Below, piece by piece: positions 47,590 to 58,757 of a stretch of 64,000 bases of DNA. The translations under genes and the position numbers were made by a program. The stretch lies in contig CM069436.1 in assembly GCA_035610365.1 (NCBI GenBank), forward strand, positions 36,525,117 to 36,589,116, read 5' to 3'. This stretch comes from Aquatica leii (taxonomy: Eukaryota; Arthropoda; Insecta; Coleoptera; Lampyridae). Numbering within the stretch: the stretch's first letter is position 1; each line of letters begins with the position of its first letter. The notes under the pieces were generated by a model that did not search any database, had not been told where the DNA came from, and worked only from the letters and a program-made list of their open reading frames with translations.

Positions 47590-49090
47590 AGAAGTCTCAC
47601 AAAAAGAGCATAGAAAAACGAAGTGTGACGTATAATTGTAAAAAGTGTGATACATCACATGAAACAAAAAACTGTCCAGCATATAATAAAGAGTGTAAGT
47701 GTAAAAGGTCGGATCATTCTGTTGTAGGTTGTAAATTAAGATACCGTAGGATCCAGTTAAGTAAGAGAAGAGTTAATGAAGTCAGTATTGATGAAAATTT
47801 AAAGTTCAAAAGGATTAGTAATTGATATAATACATAAAGTAAATGCAAGATACATAGGAAAAGTTCCGATGTGGTATCAAGATGTAATAACTCTTAATAA
47901 TTTAATTAGCTTTAAGTTAGATACTGGAGCAAATTGGAATGTACTACCGTACAGTAATTTAGAGCAAAAATTAAGCTAATTTAGTAGTAACAAAGGATGC
48001 AAACTTAATTGTTATGTATAAAAATAATACATTGCAGTCTAAAAGTTATGTGTTTTTAGATTGCTGTATTAATCAAAAACATTATAAACTAAAATTTGTA
48101 GTAGTTAAAATAGATGATCTTCCTATATTAGGCATTAATGCCTGCATTAAATTAAATTTATTGAAATAGTTCAATCAAGTAGCAGTAGTAGATAAAGTGT
48201 GGGTTTAGAATATAAGAAATTTATTAATTATAATGTTTTGCATGTATTGGCAGAATTCTATACAAGTACAGAATTTTATTAAAAGGTAATGCAGAACCCA
48301 TATTGAATTCTTGTAGACAAATTCCAAAAACTAAAAAATTAATTAAAACTAACTTTAAAGGAATTAGAAAAAGATCTATAAGTAAAGTTGAATATCCAAC
48401 TGACTGAGTAAATAATATTGTAGTAGTGAAAAACTAAGATGGTAACTTAAGCTTGGATGCAAAGCATTAAAATATGACATTTAAAAATACCAATTTCTTA
48501 TTCCTACTGGAGAGGAAATAATGGCAAGTTTAAATGGCAAACGTGTATTCACTGTTTTGGATACGAAAGATGGTTTATTACAAATCAGTTTTAATACAAA
48601 TATAGTAGTGAACTTTTATTACCCCATTTGGAAAACAAATTTATTAAGCTATCATTTGGATTAACAGTATCACCGGAGAATTTTCAAAGAATTAACACTA
48701 AAATTTTTGGTGATATTGCAAATGCTAATATATAGTTTGACAATTTAATAATTAATAAAAAACATTTTGTTGAACATAATAAAGCATTACAAAGAGTTAT
48801 TAGTAGGGCAAGATAATATAATGTTAAATTTAATTCAAACAAACTACAATATCGTTTACCACAAGTAAGGTTTTTGGGATGCGTTTATAGTAAAGAAGGG
48901 GTTTCACCCAATCAAAATAGAATTAAGGCCATTTGTTAGTTGGAGATGCCAAAAAATTTAAAATGATTGTTAAGGTTTATGGGATTTGCCAATTATTTAA
49001 TTTGATTTATGCCTAAGTACTCTACAATAACACTTCTAATTATAAACCTGATTAAGAAACGCAAAATAGTTGACAAAAATAAACAATACA
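47590..49090 (+). pseudogene. Ty3/gypsy gag-pol relic (zinc knuckle, protease, RT)
   Basis: A knuckle region reads CKKCDTSHETKNCPAYNKEC and KCKRSDHSVVGCK, and is followed at 47.9 kb by the protease FKLDTGANWNVLP and VVVKIDDLPILGINA. The RT follows at 48.5 kb: GKRVFTVLDTKDGLLQI, KLSFGLTVSPENFQRI and VRFLGCVYSKEGVSP, then LLRFMGFANYL. The CPAYGK-type knuckle with this protease is common in Mag-like gypsy elements of insects. The RT box reads stop-FDN and many stops and frameshifts are present, so it is long dead. RNase H and integrase are missing. Confidence 0.8.
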
Positions 49091-49744
49091 AGAAAAACAT
49101 AAAAAAGGCCAGAGTTAAACAAGTTATGAAAACAAGAAGTAACAGGATAGTTTGAAAACCAGATAGATCAAATTTGTGACAGAAAAGATTTTTTAATTTT
49201 GAAAAGATATTGTTATTTAGACTTTGAGTTTTAGTTAATTAAAAAAAATTATATAAAAGAAAAAGGTGTAACGTATGCACGTGGTCAGGTACTAGACATA
49301 CGGTCACGTACACACGTCAAATAATAAGTAACGAGCATGCAAAGGTGCAATTGTGTTATGGAGTTGTAAAGTTTAAGTTAATAATAAAGTATAACATTAA
49401 TTAATATGGCCTATCTATATACCAACGGTATATAAGTATAAAGCAACCTATATCAAAATATTAAGAGTTATCATTTATCAATCAATTAAAAAAAAATAAA
49501 CAACAAAAAACAAAACGAATTAAAATTTTAAAATAAAGACATGTGAACAGAAAAAATAAACATTAGTGAGCACTAACAAAAAAAAAACTGGTGTGATCAC
49601 CACACGACTTTCATATAAAGAATAATAAAAAAATGTCTACATATTTATTTAAAGTTATGTTGTCATAAAACCATTTCGAAGTGATATGTACACGTTTGTA
49701 TTGATTTCCTAGCATGCAAGCCAAAACAATATAGAACAAAATTA
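49091..49744. other. AT-rich DNA, no gene seen
   Basis: Nothing recognisable was found between the gypsy relic and repeat copy C. Confidence 0.4.
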
Positions 49745-50135
49745 TTATCTTTTAACGTATCTTGCTTTTCCTTCAAGATATGAAAAAAAAAGTTGTCGCA
49801 GGCAGGATTCGAATGAAATTTCAATTAAATTATAAATCAAATATTTATCAAACTGTCAATGTTAGAAAACAATTTTATTTGAAGAAAGAAACTGTAAACA
49901 TAATTCAAATAATTTACATATGTACCAACTTATTTAAGAAAAACTGTAAAATAATGGATGTACCCAGTTCTGGTTTCTTTATCAGACCCATCTTTTGATA
50001 GAATCGAGAAAATATAAAAAGCTTTATACCAAATTTCAAGTTACTAGAACTTTTGGTTCGAGAGTTATCGTGGGTACGTCGTTACACAAAGACACACACA
50101 CACACACAGACACCCAAATTTTTTTTGTCAAAAAT
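49745..50135. repeat. Interspersed repeat, copy C, longest copy
   Basis: This is the third copy of the repeat at 719-960 and 1000-1300. It starts with the AACGTATCTTGCTT block, contains GTCGCAGGCAGGATTCGAAT and GGTTCGAGAGTTATCGTGGG, and ends in a CA microsatellite at 50093-50110. It defines a unit of roughly 390 bp. The simple-repeat tail is compatible with a SINE or a small LINE-derived repeat, but no body could be identified. Confidence 0.65.
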
Positions 50136-51320
50136 ACATTATTCTGATTTAAGAGAGTTTGAAACGTAAAATCCTTTTTTTTAAACGTCAAAACAGTTGT
50201 GTACGCTTAATATGCGCATTTTTATATTAAAGGCTGCAGTTAGAAAATTTTATTGATTTTGGCGTTTTTAGAAGATTGTTATGTTAAAAACCATTTTTTT
50301 AGTAATTTGTTATATGTTTTATATTTATTTCAGTTGGCAGCTTTACATTTGGTGTTATAGCTGTCATTTTCCGTCGGATGACTTAGTTTGTCATTTCTAT
50401 CTACTTAACTACAAAGTAAACATTTGTTGTTTAATGCTTGACAAAGGTTTTTAAATCATTGACCCTCTAATTGTTTTAAATTGAAAATCAAATATAAAAC
50501 CAATCGATACTTATAGGAACCGCCGCTGAAATGTGATGCACTTTTACGATTTGCGATTCGATTTTTTTTTCGTTTCCAGCATTCATGACTATATCTACTA
50601 AATCACGTGTACAACACGTTTATTAATTCTCATGTGGATTTAATTTTAGCTGTTCATTTAGATTACCGTCGTCGTAAACCTGTATTGTACTATGTTTTGT
50701 TTCTGGTTTTCTTATCAGCGCGTTCGTTTTTAATAAAAATGTAATTTAAAATCATTAATCAAATTTTAAAACTTTGCATGTATTTTATTTTTTATATGAT
50801 AAGAAGGTTAATGCTGTTTTTTGAAAATGTTTTTGTAATTAATATTATATTTTTTTTACCCGTGTATAAAGTTGTGTATGAATCATGGGAATAACTTGCT
50901 TTTGTAGTTTTCGACGTTGGGCAAAACATTACGTCTTACGTCATTAAAGCCTTTTTACGCCTTAAATACATAAACAATTATTATTTTCTGATTTGTTTAA
51001 AAATGTATAATATAACAAAATATTTTGAATTTAGTGTTAAAATTTTACTTACTGTCCATATCTAATATCCATTTCTACATCTGTTATTTTAATGTCGTAA
51101 TGACATAGTTTACCGCACTAGTGCTGTAATGTACATAAACGTTTTAGCAAACAACCGTAAAAAAATATTTTTTTTAAGTTAATTGGTTTACAGAATTTGT
51201 GATTACTAAACTATTACAAATATATAAGCATTGACAAATTAATTATTATAAGCATTAATAACAAAATCTTTACAATTATTTATATTTGGACCTACAAATA
51301 TGAACGCAACAGATTTTTGT
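50136..51320. other. AT-rich DNA, no gene seen
   Basis: Nothing recognisable was found before the recombinase relic begins at 51321. Confidence 0.4.
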
Positions 51321-51461
51321 TTAATACATTTTTTTTTTGTTGGGCATAGTCTCTTCTCCCATATTTTTACTCTTTCCTATTTTCTTATTTTCTAAAGAGG
51401 TTTCTACATAGCTTTCAGCTACGGTACTAAACTTCCATCCAACGTGTTTTTTTAAAAGTGT
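51321..51461 (-). pseudogene. Tyrosine-recombinase-like relic, C-terminal part
   Basis: The minus-strand frame reads KKHVGWKFSTVAESYVE, SLENKKIGKSKN and ends at a TAA at 51321. It corresponds to the KRHGGW.S.TVAEGYVE.S..NK end of tyrosine-recombinase-like proteins that are common in insect genomes, including the second active-site His and the nucleophilic Tyr. The rest of the same protein lies at 57975-58757, on the far side of the 6.5-kb transposon, in the same orientation and in the correct order. Confidence 0.75.
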
Positions 51462-51462
51462 A

Positions 51463-51940
51463 CTGATTCAAAAAAATCGATGAATTTTTTTTTTCTTAAT
51501 TATGTCGAAGATCTTGTGGGAAATGGTAAAAAAAAATACTGAGAAAGTTAGAGCTCTTAATATTAATATTAAGAGGTGCCGCATCGAAAATTCCAATTTC
51601 CCATTTAAATAACATGGGAACGATGTTTTCTTGGATTTTGGAATTTTGTAACTCTCGTTAAATGAAATATTTAAAAATGATCAAAACAGATTCTTATAGA
51701 AAATTTAACGCTCTACAAAAAAGATCTCTTATAATTTTTTGATATAATCATTTTTTCAAAAGTGATTTGACGTTAAAGTTGGATTGGTTTAAAATTTTTA
51801 CATTTTTCTTATTTTTCGACGCAACCGCCAACTTTACAAGAAAATTTTATAGAACATTTTCTGTAGAAAATTTTATAGAACATTTTCTGTAGAAAATTTA
51901 ATTTTCTATAATTTATTTCTCAAAAAGTTTTTGATATTTT
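51463..51940 (+). repeat. Left TIR, outer part
   Basis: This matches the reverse complement of the right TIR from the tip to CTCAAAAAGTTTT. It contains the palindromic CTTAATATTAATATTAAG block and one local duplication (ATTTTCTGTAGAAAATTTT twice near 51.86-51.90 kb) absent from the right copy. Confidence 0.88.
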
Positions 51941-52291
51941 TGAAGTGAAACTTTTTTATCGGCGTTGGAAAAAAATTTACCGTCATATTTTACGCGTCAC
52001 ATTTTTTACCGTCAAATTTTTTTTGGTTACGCGTAACATTATTCCGTTACGCGCCATCTTTTTTTTTCTGAAACGTAATAGTGACGTTATAAATAATATA
52101 TATATTAAAGTGATCAACAAAATCAAAGTCTTTATTTTAATTCTAATTCCAGTGGATTTTTAGCAAAAGTAAGTAATTATATCTATTTTTCTAATACTTG
52201 GGTGGAATTATTTATTATAAAATTCTAAAATATTTTTAAATAAATACAAATTGTACAAGGTGTTCAAAGGTAGTAAAATAAATAAAAAGTT

Positions 52292-52308
52292 CGCTCCCGG
52301 GTGGGCTC

Positions 52309-52345
<37 letters not shown>

Positions 52346-52365
52346 GACGAGTGCGCCAAGAAGGC
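52292..52365 (-). tRNA. tRNA-Asn(GTT)-like sequence, probably a pseudogene
   Basis: The reverse complement folds as a 74-nt tRNA. The anticodon arm TTCGG-CTGTTAA-CCGAA (GTT) is perfect and the T-arm GGTGG-TTCGAGC-CCACC is intact. The acceptor stem has two mismatches (positions 3 and 7), and the D loop reads CTCGTCTA, lacking the usual GG. No intron. It lies inside the nested Helentron-like element. The B box is intact and the A box is damaged, so function is doubtful. Confidence 0.8.
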
Positions 52366-52481
52366 ACATACTCTAGGTCACAAAACGGATGGTTATAAGG
52401 TACACGGTCAAAACGTTGCTATAAGATACGATCAATTGTTGTTGTAATACTCCACAAATTCTACAAAATCATCAAATATCA

Positions 52482-52503
52482 GCCTTCGTGGCGCAATCGG
52501 TTA
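52482..52503 (+). repeat. 5' fragment of tRNA-Asn, opposite strand
   Basis: GCCTTCGTGGCGCAATCGG is the first 22 bases of a tRNA-Asn with a normal GG in the D loop, ending abruptly where the 22-bp tandem repeat begins. It faces the tRNA-Asn-like sequence at 52292-52365 in inverted orientation. Confidence 0.7.
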
Positions 52504-52546
52504 TTTGTATTCATGTCTATGATAATTTGTATTCATGTCTATGATA
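52503..52546 (+). repeat. Two tandem 22-bp units
   Basis: The unit ATTTGTATTCATGTCTATG plus ATA occurs twice back to back without mismatch. Confidence 0.9.
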
Positions 52547-52684
52547 ATAAAATCCTTTTGTTTAAACTTTATCTAATTTAACTTTATTTAACCAATTTCT
52601 GAAAAGTTGCATGTAGATCATTTTGAGAAAAATAAGGCCATAAAGAAGTTTCACTTCTTACATGTGTACACTAGTACACGCCCT

Positions 52685-52832
52685 TTATTTATAGATCATG
52701 AGTTACCTGCAAAAAACTAAAAATTTTTGTAAATTAATGTCATTTTACTGCTTGAAATTAAACATATTATTTAAATAAATAAATTTTTAACCTACAAATT
52801 TATTGTTTATAGCAATTTAATTAATATCTGAG
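52685..52832 (+). repeat. Left TIR, inner part, displaced by the nested element
   Basis: ATAGATCATGAGTTACCTGC and the following ACTAAAAATTTTTGTAAATTA match the reverse complement of 57366-57520. In the right TIR this sequence follows directly after the outer part, which shows that 51941-52684 is a later insertion. Confidence 0.85.
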
Positions 52833-54501
52833 TGAGATTTTCTTTTTTTTCACAAATAATACCGTTTTCTATTATGTGATTCTCGTAAATCATTTCAAGG
52901 TCAAGACGGCCAATTTTTGAAAGCAAATAAAGACATTTTATATATATATATATATTTTATATTTAATATGACTCTACTATCCATATCAATTACAAATCTC
53001 TTTAAGTTCGCCCCCCTCTACCTATATTTTACTTGCTTCAACGCTGTTGTTATTCCAGGAATTAGGTAATTGCCGAGCTTTTTTAATTCGAGTAATACTT
53101 TCTTATTGTTTAGCAGTCAATACTGTGAGTGACGTGTACTAGTGAAGAAGCATTCTAAGCTTCTGGACGCTTTTTTTTCTAATTATTCCGCCGTTTTCTT
53201 TCACTTTCGTATAAATATATTATTATTATAATTTGAGGATTATTTTTTCTAAGATTGATTCTGTATTATATTTTGCTTGTATTATGCGTTAAGTTAACTT
53301 TGGTTTATATTTGTTCTTTATTATGTGTTTTGTGTTATTTTAAACTATTTTCTAACGGCATTCGACATTTTATTAATTTTTTTGATATTTACAATGGATA
53401 AGGAAGTTTATTTAATTGGAGTTCCCACAGACAGTATTGTTGGTCGCAAACTTCCAAATTTTAAGGACGCTTTGAGTTTGTTTTTTTTTATCATCACGAA
53501 GTGTTAAAGTGTGACATTAAAAAAAGTGCCTTCCTGACAATAAATAAAGTTGAGGAACAATGGAACAAAGCCCAAATCCCAGTTCGTGCTACTCAAAATT
53601 CCGTCAATAAGCTTTTAGAAATGTTTAAAAAATGGAGAAATTTACAACGTAGTTCCCAACGCAAAAAATCTCCTACCCAAATTAAAAATGAAGATGCCTT
53701 TAAAATTAAGCTGAAAGGGATTTTTGACATTGCTCACAAATATGCACAAATTCTTTCTATTTTACATCTTTTTTAAAATTCGAAAAACAATTTTTTTTAA
53801 GTCGAGATTATTCTGTATACCGACATTTTGAAAAATGTTGAGAATTTTTGTTGAACTTTATAATTAAAAATAAAACTACACTATCAATAAAATAAAATTT
53901 GCAATGTTATGATAAATTCCAGATCTTGACGTGCTCTCAGACACTTGCACCATTCCATCAAGTCAAGGTTTACTATTATCGCAATCAACGATAAGTCAGA
54001 CATCAAATATTTCTTGTTTTGAAGCTGAGCTTCTGCTGTCAGTAGAAACTCCGAAAATTAATATTATGACACCTGAACTTGTCGCGGCGTTAGATCGCGC
54101 AAACGTAAGTAGCAGAAATGCTACTTATATTTTAGCTGCTGCTTTGAAGAGTGCTGGAGTTGATCTTCAAAATGTTAATTTGAGCTACAGCACTATTCAA
54201 CGAAAGTAGATACTTTTAAGAGAAGATATTGCTAAAGAATTAAAAGAAAATTTAAAATTAAGTGATAACTACGTTGTTCATTGGGATGGTAAAATCCTCA
54301 GTGACATTGTTGGGTCGGATTCCGTGGATAAACTGCCGATTATTCTTACATCATCAGGTGAAGAACAATTGCTTAGAGTTCCAAAAATGAGTTCTGGAAC
54401 TGGAATCGATCAAGCATCGGCTGTTTATTCAGCACTTAACGATTGGGGTGTTCGTCGTTACGTAAAAGCAATGTGCTTTGATACCGCCGCCACAAATACA
54501 G

Positions 54502-55795
54502 GTAAATCTTGCTAATAATCTTAAAATATCAATTCCTCAAATTGATCCTTTTCAGATTCAAATGAAAAATTTCTTTGGAGTAAAAGAAAATCCAAACAAA
54601 TTTTGGAGTATATTTTTTTTAGATACTTTAGAATTTTCTCAAATTTGTTTTTGTTATGATAATTTTTTTAATAATGCTATTTATTATTTTCTTTTAAAAC
54701 AATTTTATTTTGCTGATATTTGTAGGCTTAAAAATAAATCAGAAATAGGAATTTTTTCAAAAACAGAAAATTCACGATTTCTTTAATAATTGCATGCAAT
54801 ATTATTCTCGTACTCAAATCTGCCTTTCTTATACTGCTTTGCAAGAAAATAATAACTTTTGAGACGAAAAGATGATCTCGTTTCAGAACATTGATTTTTC
54901 AAAAATTTTCTTTATTAATGTGGAAGATAATGTTTTGTAAAAAAAAATTGACAAGTTTTCAACTCGAAATTTGAACTCTGAAAAAAAATATTAAAAAAAA
55001 TATTAATTTCATCAGCTATGAAATCAAATCGTTAAGAATTTTCAAAAAATCAATTTCTCGAAACAAGATTGTCCTCTTTTCTCAGAGTTGTCCGTTTTCA
55101 CATTGTACTGAATGAGATAAATCAAATATCGGTACAATCTCACAGAAAATTGCTTAAACAATGCCTATTTTCAAAAATTTTGATTGAATCTCAATTGCCA
55201 TCTTCCATTTTTATTGTGCACGGAGAGAAAAATATGATCAGAATCACTATCTAAAATATACTCAAATGACGTATCGTTGAGTTAGTCAACTGTTTTGTCA
55301 AAGCGAGGATCTGTATAGCTAAATTGGCTAAATTAGATAGTGATTCTGATAATATTTTTCTCTCCGTGTGGTATCTGTGAAAATAGATCATCAAAGAAGG
55401 CTAACTTACACAGAAAAAAAAATTTCTTGGGTAAAGAATCAATTTTTATTGGCTCAATAAAATATTTTTAAGAGCTAAAATTAAAATATCCTGGGTAAAG
55501 TAGGAATTTATTGAGCCATGAAAATTTTTTTGTTTCAAGAAAACTTTTTCTTTGCTCTAAAACAACTCAAGTCTTTAAACAATTTTTTTGCCTTAAGTAA
55601 ACCTTTTTTTTATGTGTATTAAGAAATAAGAATTCATGAAGACGTTTCTTTTGTTTAATTAAGTTTTTGTCAAAAAGTTTAAAATAAAAAAATTTGTTTA
55701 TTGCACAACTCATAATGCAAAGCATTAGAGAGTACTTTATGATCGAAAAATTTTTGTATGTCTAATTTCAGTTTTATGATATAATTTTTTTGTAG
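54502..55795 (+). other. Intron of the transposase gene
   Basis: The donor ACAG/GTAAAT and acceptor TTTTTTTGTAG/GTGTCC join the codons of ATNTG to VHYGAGVELE in frame. The intron holds an AT-rich open frame and a 150-bp MITE. Confidence 0.75.
55219..55368. mobile_element. MITE, 150 bp, inside the transposase intron
   Basis: The ends are 35-bp inverted repeats: CACGGAGAGAAAAATATGAT on the left, matching the reverse complement of the right end (CACGGAGAGAAAAATATTAT), and both continue CAGAATCACTATCTAA. No clear target duplication was found. It is small and non-coding. Confidence 0.8.
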
Positions 55796-56079
55796 GTGTC
55801 CATTACGGTGCTGGTGTTGAATTGGAGAGAGCTTTAGGCCGTGAGTTAATTTGGTTACCATGTCGTCACCATATATTTGAAATCATTCTGAAGAGTGTTT
55901 TCGAAGTATATTGGCCAACGCAATCGGGTCCAGATGCGCAACTCTTTAATAGATTTAAACTTTCTTGGGATGCAATTGACAAACTGAACTACAAGAGTGG
56001 TACAGAAGATGATATAGTTGCTAACGTTTTGATGAATCAAACTAATGATATATTAGTTTTTATAGAAGATTACATGCAG

Positions 56080-56541
56080 GTATGGTTTAAGCTCATTTCA
56101 ATACTTCTCTAAAGTCACTTCAACCGACGACTTTTTAACCTAACGACAGCAATCGGAAGGTTCTGCTTGTTTTTCATGCGTTTGAATTGTCGTTCGTTCA
56201 AATTATCGTGATTGACAAGTCCGCGGTTTGATCGTCACGGCACCATAAATCTCGATTAAACAAAAAGATTAAAACGAATTAAATTTTGAAATTCTTTGAA
56301 TTCTTTTCAATCATTTAAATTTTTTCAAATACTCCCTTCTGTAGACATTTCGAATGTTAAAAATCAGTTTCAATCATTTTTTTATTTTAAGAAACTTATG
56401 GAACTAACTATGTGTTACTCTTCTTATCCGTTCGTTTTATTAGCAATCCGTTTGAAAATATCCAATTTTTCTTGTGAAATCTTCAATGAATTTATAAGCT
56501 TTAATCAAGTTATGGTATAAAATCTAACTTTTTTTTTTCAG
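56080..56541 (+). other. Second intron of the transposase gene
   Basis: The donor ATGCAG/GTATGG and acceptor TTTTTTTTCAG/AAATAT join DYMQ to KYHPKSDYKEFL in frame. Confidence 0.75.
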
Positions 56542-57365
56542 AAATATCATCCAAAAAGTGATTATAAAGAATTTTTGGAGCTCTCATTAATTTTTTTGGG
56601 AGTTGCCCCAAAAGAAAAGCTGTCCTTCAAGCGCCCAGGAGCTATGAGTCACGCTCGTTGGATGGCTAAGGCAATTTAATGTCTAAAAATATTTATTTTT
56701 AGAGACGAGTTCAAACTCAGTGCTCGTGAAAAAAATAGCCTTCGAGAAGTTTGCTTATTCATTATTACGAATTATATAAAAGCATTGTTTTCTTCCCCTT
56801 CTGCTATTCTCGCTCCAAATCATGATCTTACTTTTTTGCAAAAATTAATTCGATACGAATCTGTCAATCCTAAAATTTCAAAAGCTGCTACTAAAAAAAT
56901 GATTAATCATTTATGGTACTTGACTGAAAAGCTGGCTATAATTTCATTGTTCGATGATGAAGTAGAAGTTGAAGTGAAAAAAAAATGATTGTAAATATGA
57001 CGTGTCGGAAAGGAAAGAAAATTAAGGCAAGGAAATTTGAAGTTGAAGAAGACAATTTGAATGCACTCTTAGACAAAGATATTAGGACTTTGTGTCGATA
57101 GATTCTGTGTTTATTTTTAATGATTTTGATTTACCTTACGACTTTGTTGATAAAGATGTAAATTCTTGGGCTAGTGATGAAAGTTTTAAAGAATGTGTAC
57201 AATTTTTTACGAAATTAATGGTTGTAAATGATGTTGCGGAGCGTGGTGTAGCGTTGATTGAACAATACAATAAGTGTTTCACGAAAAATGAAGAGCAGCT
57301 ACAATACTTATTGCTAGTTATAAGTGAATACAGAAAAAAATTGACCAATTGTAATAAAAATCTTT

Positions 57366-57968
57366 TAGTGTAACGATATATATTACTTTAATTATAATAA
57401 ACAAAAAATTTTTTGGTTAAAAATTTATTTGTGTAAATAAAATGTTCAATTTCAAGCAGTAAAATTAATTACAAAAATTTTTAGTTTTTTGCAGGTAACT
57501 CGTGATCTATAAAAAATATATAAAACTTTTTGAGAGATAAATTATAGAAAGTTAAATTTTCTACAGAAAATGTCCTATAAAATTTTCTTGTAAAGTTGGC
57601 GGTTGCGTCGAAAAATAAGAAAAATGTAAAAATTTTAAACCAATCCAACTTTAACGTTAAATAACTTTTGAAAAAATGAATATATCAAAAAATTATATGA
57701 GATCTTTTTTGTAGAGCGTCAAATTTTCTATAAGAATCTGTTTTGATCATTTTTAAATATTTCATTTAACGAGAGTTACAAAATTCCAAAATCCAAGAAA
57801 ACATCGTTCCCATGTTATTTAAATGGGAAATTGAAATTTACGATGCGGCAACTCTTAATATTAATATTAAGAGCTCTAACTTTCACAGTATTTTTTTTTA
57901 CCATTTCCCACAAGATTTTTGACATAATTAAGAAAAAAAAATTCATCGATTTTTTTTTGAATCAGTCT
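57366..57968 (-). repeat. Right TIR, uninterrupted
   Basis: This is the full-length partner of the split left TIR. The transposase stop codon (57371-57373) lies at its inner edge. Confidence 0.88.
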
Positions 57969-57974
57969 AGTGTA

Positions 57975-58757
57975 TATATGCAAGAAAACGCGCGGAAGAT
58001 CTTAGGAAATAGTACCCAGTATATTTCTCTAGATTTGGTAACTTTAAGAAAGCAGCAATGTTTTTTGGTATGCGTCTCAAACTTCTAATTCTTACAGGTT
58101 GTCAAGTACACTTTTAATTCTCAAATAATCCAGACAATCAACGCTGTCAGTATTTTCTGTGGTAATCGCAAATTCTCGTTTAACTTTAATTTTTTTATTA
58201 GGTATTTCAATTTGAATACACGATTCTTTATCAATAGTTTTATTAAGCTTCAAATTCGTAGTTCTTCTCTACGACCAACTGGAAAACATCAATAATTAAG
58301 AACTCCTAAGAGTACAATTTTAAGAAAATATTTGCACTACTAATATATTTTCCTTATTAACATCATAAAATAGTTATCATAGAAATTTCTTAAATATTGA
58401 CAAATTTTATTTTTTGAAAATATCTTCGATTTTTTTGGTTTATACTCTTTACTAATCCGTTTTAAAAATTTAAGAACGGGATATATTTACTAATATCTAA
58501 GATGCTTTTCATTAAAATGGTGGTCCTTAACATTAAATAATAAGTCCACAATGACGACGGTATTTCATTGTTAGCTTTTTGGAAAAATATCTTAACAAAT
58601 TTGTTTTAGGCACATCATTAACTTTTTTTAATTTACACCAATCTTGAAATCGTTTGTACTCATTTTCATATTTTTTTCTAGATTTGGTTGGAGTTATTGT
58701 TTGAATTGCTGCATTAGCTGCCAATTCAATTTCTTATCTTCTTCCGCAAAACTCATT
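57975..58757 (-). pseudogene. Tyrosine-recombinase-like relic, N-terminal and central parts
   Basis: From an ATG near 58757 (minus) the frames read AANAAIQTITPTKSRKKYEN, FQDWCKLKKVNDV (SAM-like core-binding domain), then SSLWTYYLML, LDISKYIPFLKFLKR, YKPKKSKIF, a GRREELR box near 58.27 kb (first catalytic Arg), IPNKKIKVKREFAI, and near 58.0 kb FLKLPNLEKYTGYYFLRSSA, where HxxR reads YxxR. At 57975 it is cut by the 6.5-kb transposon and resumes at 51461. Multiple frameshifts and stops are present. Related proteins are common in insect genomes and resemble Crypton/DIRS-type recombinases. Whether the ancestor was a transposon or a host gene is open. Confidence 0.75.

Larger units (their letters stand above)
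51941..52684 (+). mobile_element. Helentron-like non-autonomous element nested in the left TIR
   Basis: The insert starts GAAGTGAAACTTTTTTATCGG (51942) and near its right end carries the inverted counterpart AAGTTTCACTTC (52646-52657). It then has a stem-loop GTGTAC-ACTA-GTACAC (52664-52679) and ends about five bases later. It also has two perfect 22-bp tandem units (52503-52546). Subterminal inverted repeats, a short tandem repeat and a 3' hairpin, with insertion into T-rich sequence without an obvious duplication, are the hallmarks of HINE/Helentron-type elements. It encodes no protein and carries a tRNA-Asn-like sequence. Confidence 0.65.
53394..57373 (+). pseudogene. DDE-type transposase, multi-exon, with stop and frameshifts
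   Basis: Exon 1 starts at ATG 53394 (MDKEVYLIGVPTDSIVG) and continues after a T-run frameshift near 53.49 kb (INKVEEQWNKAQIPVR). The next exon starts about 53923 (LDVLSDTC) and includes DNYVVHWDGKI (probable first Asp) after an in-frame stop near 54.21 kb, then KAMCFDTAATNTG (probable second Asp). A GT-AG intron spans 54502-55795, and the next exon has LIWLPCRHHIFEI, a C/D-x2-H motif seen in several DDE superfamilies. A second intron spans 56080-56541. The last exon has PGAMSHARWMAKAI (stop at 56677) and KLMVVNDVAERGVALI (probable Glu). Shifts near 56.98 and 57.09 kb complete the damage. Proteins of this kind occur as unnamed transposases in many animals; catalytic roles are inferred. Confidence 0.8.
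51463..57968 (+). mobile_element. DNA transposon, 6.5 kb, long TIRs, six-base target duplication
   Basis: Inverted repeats of about 600 bases bound the element (left 51463-51940 plus 52685-52832, interrupted by a nested insert; right 57366-57968). The tips read CTGATTCAAAAAAATCGATG on the left and AGACTGATTCAAAAAAAATC in the reverse complement of the right, so the left tip has lost three bases. AGTGTA occurs at 51457-51462 and 57969-57974 as the target duplication. The target was a tyrosine-recombinase-like gene, which resumes on each side. The interior encodes a multi-exon DDE-type transposase. I cannot assign the superfamily with confidence. Confidence 0.88.
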
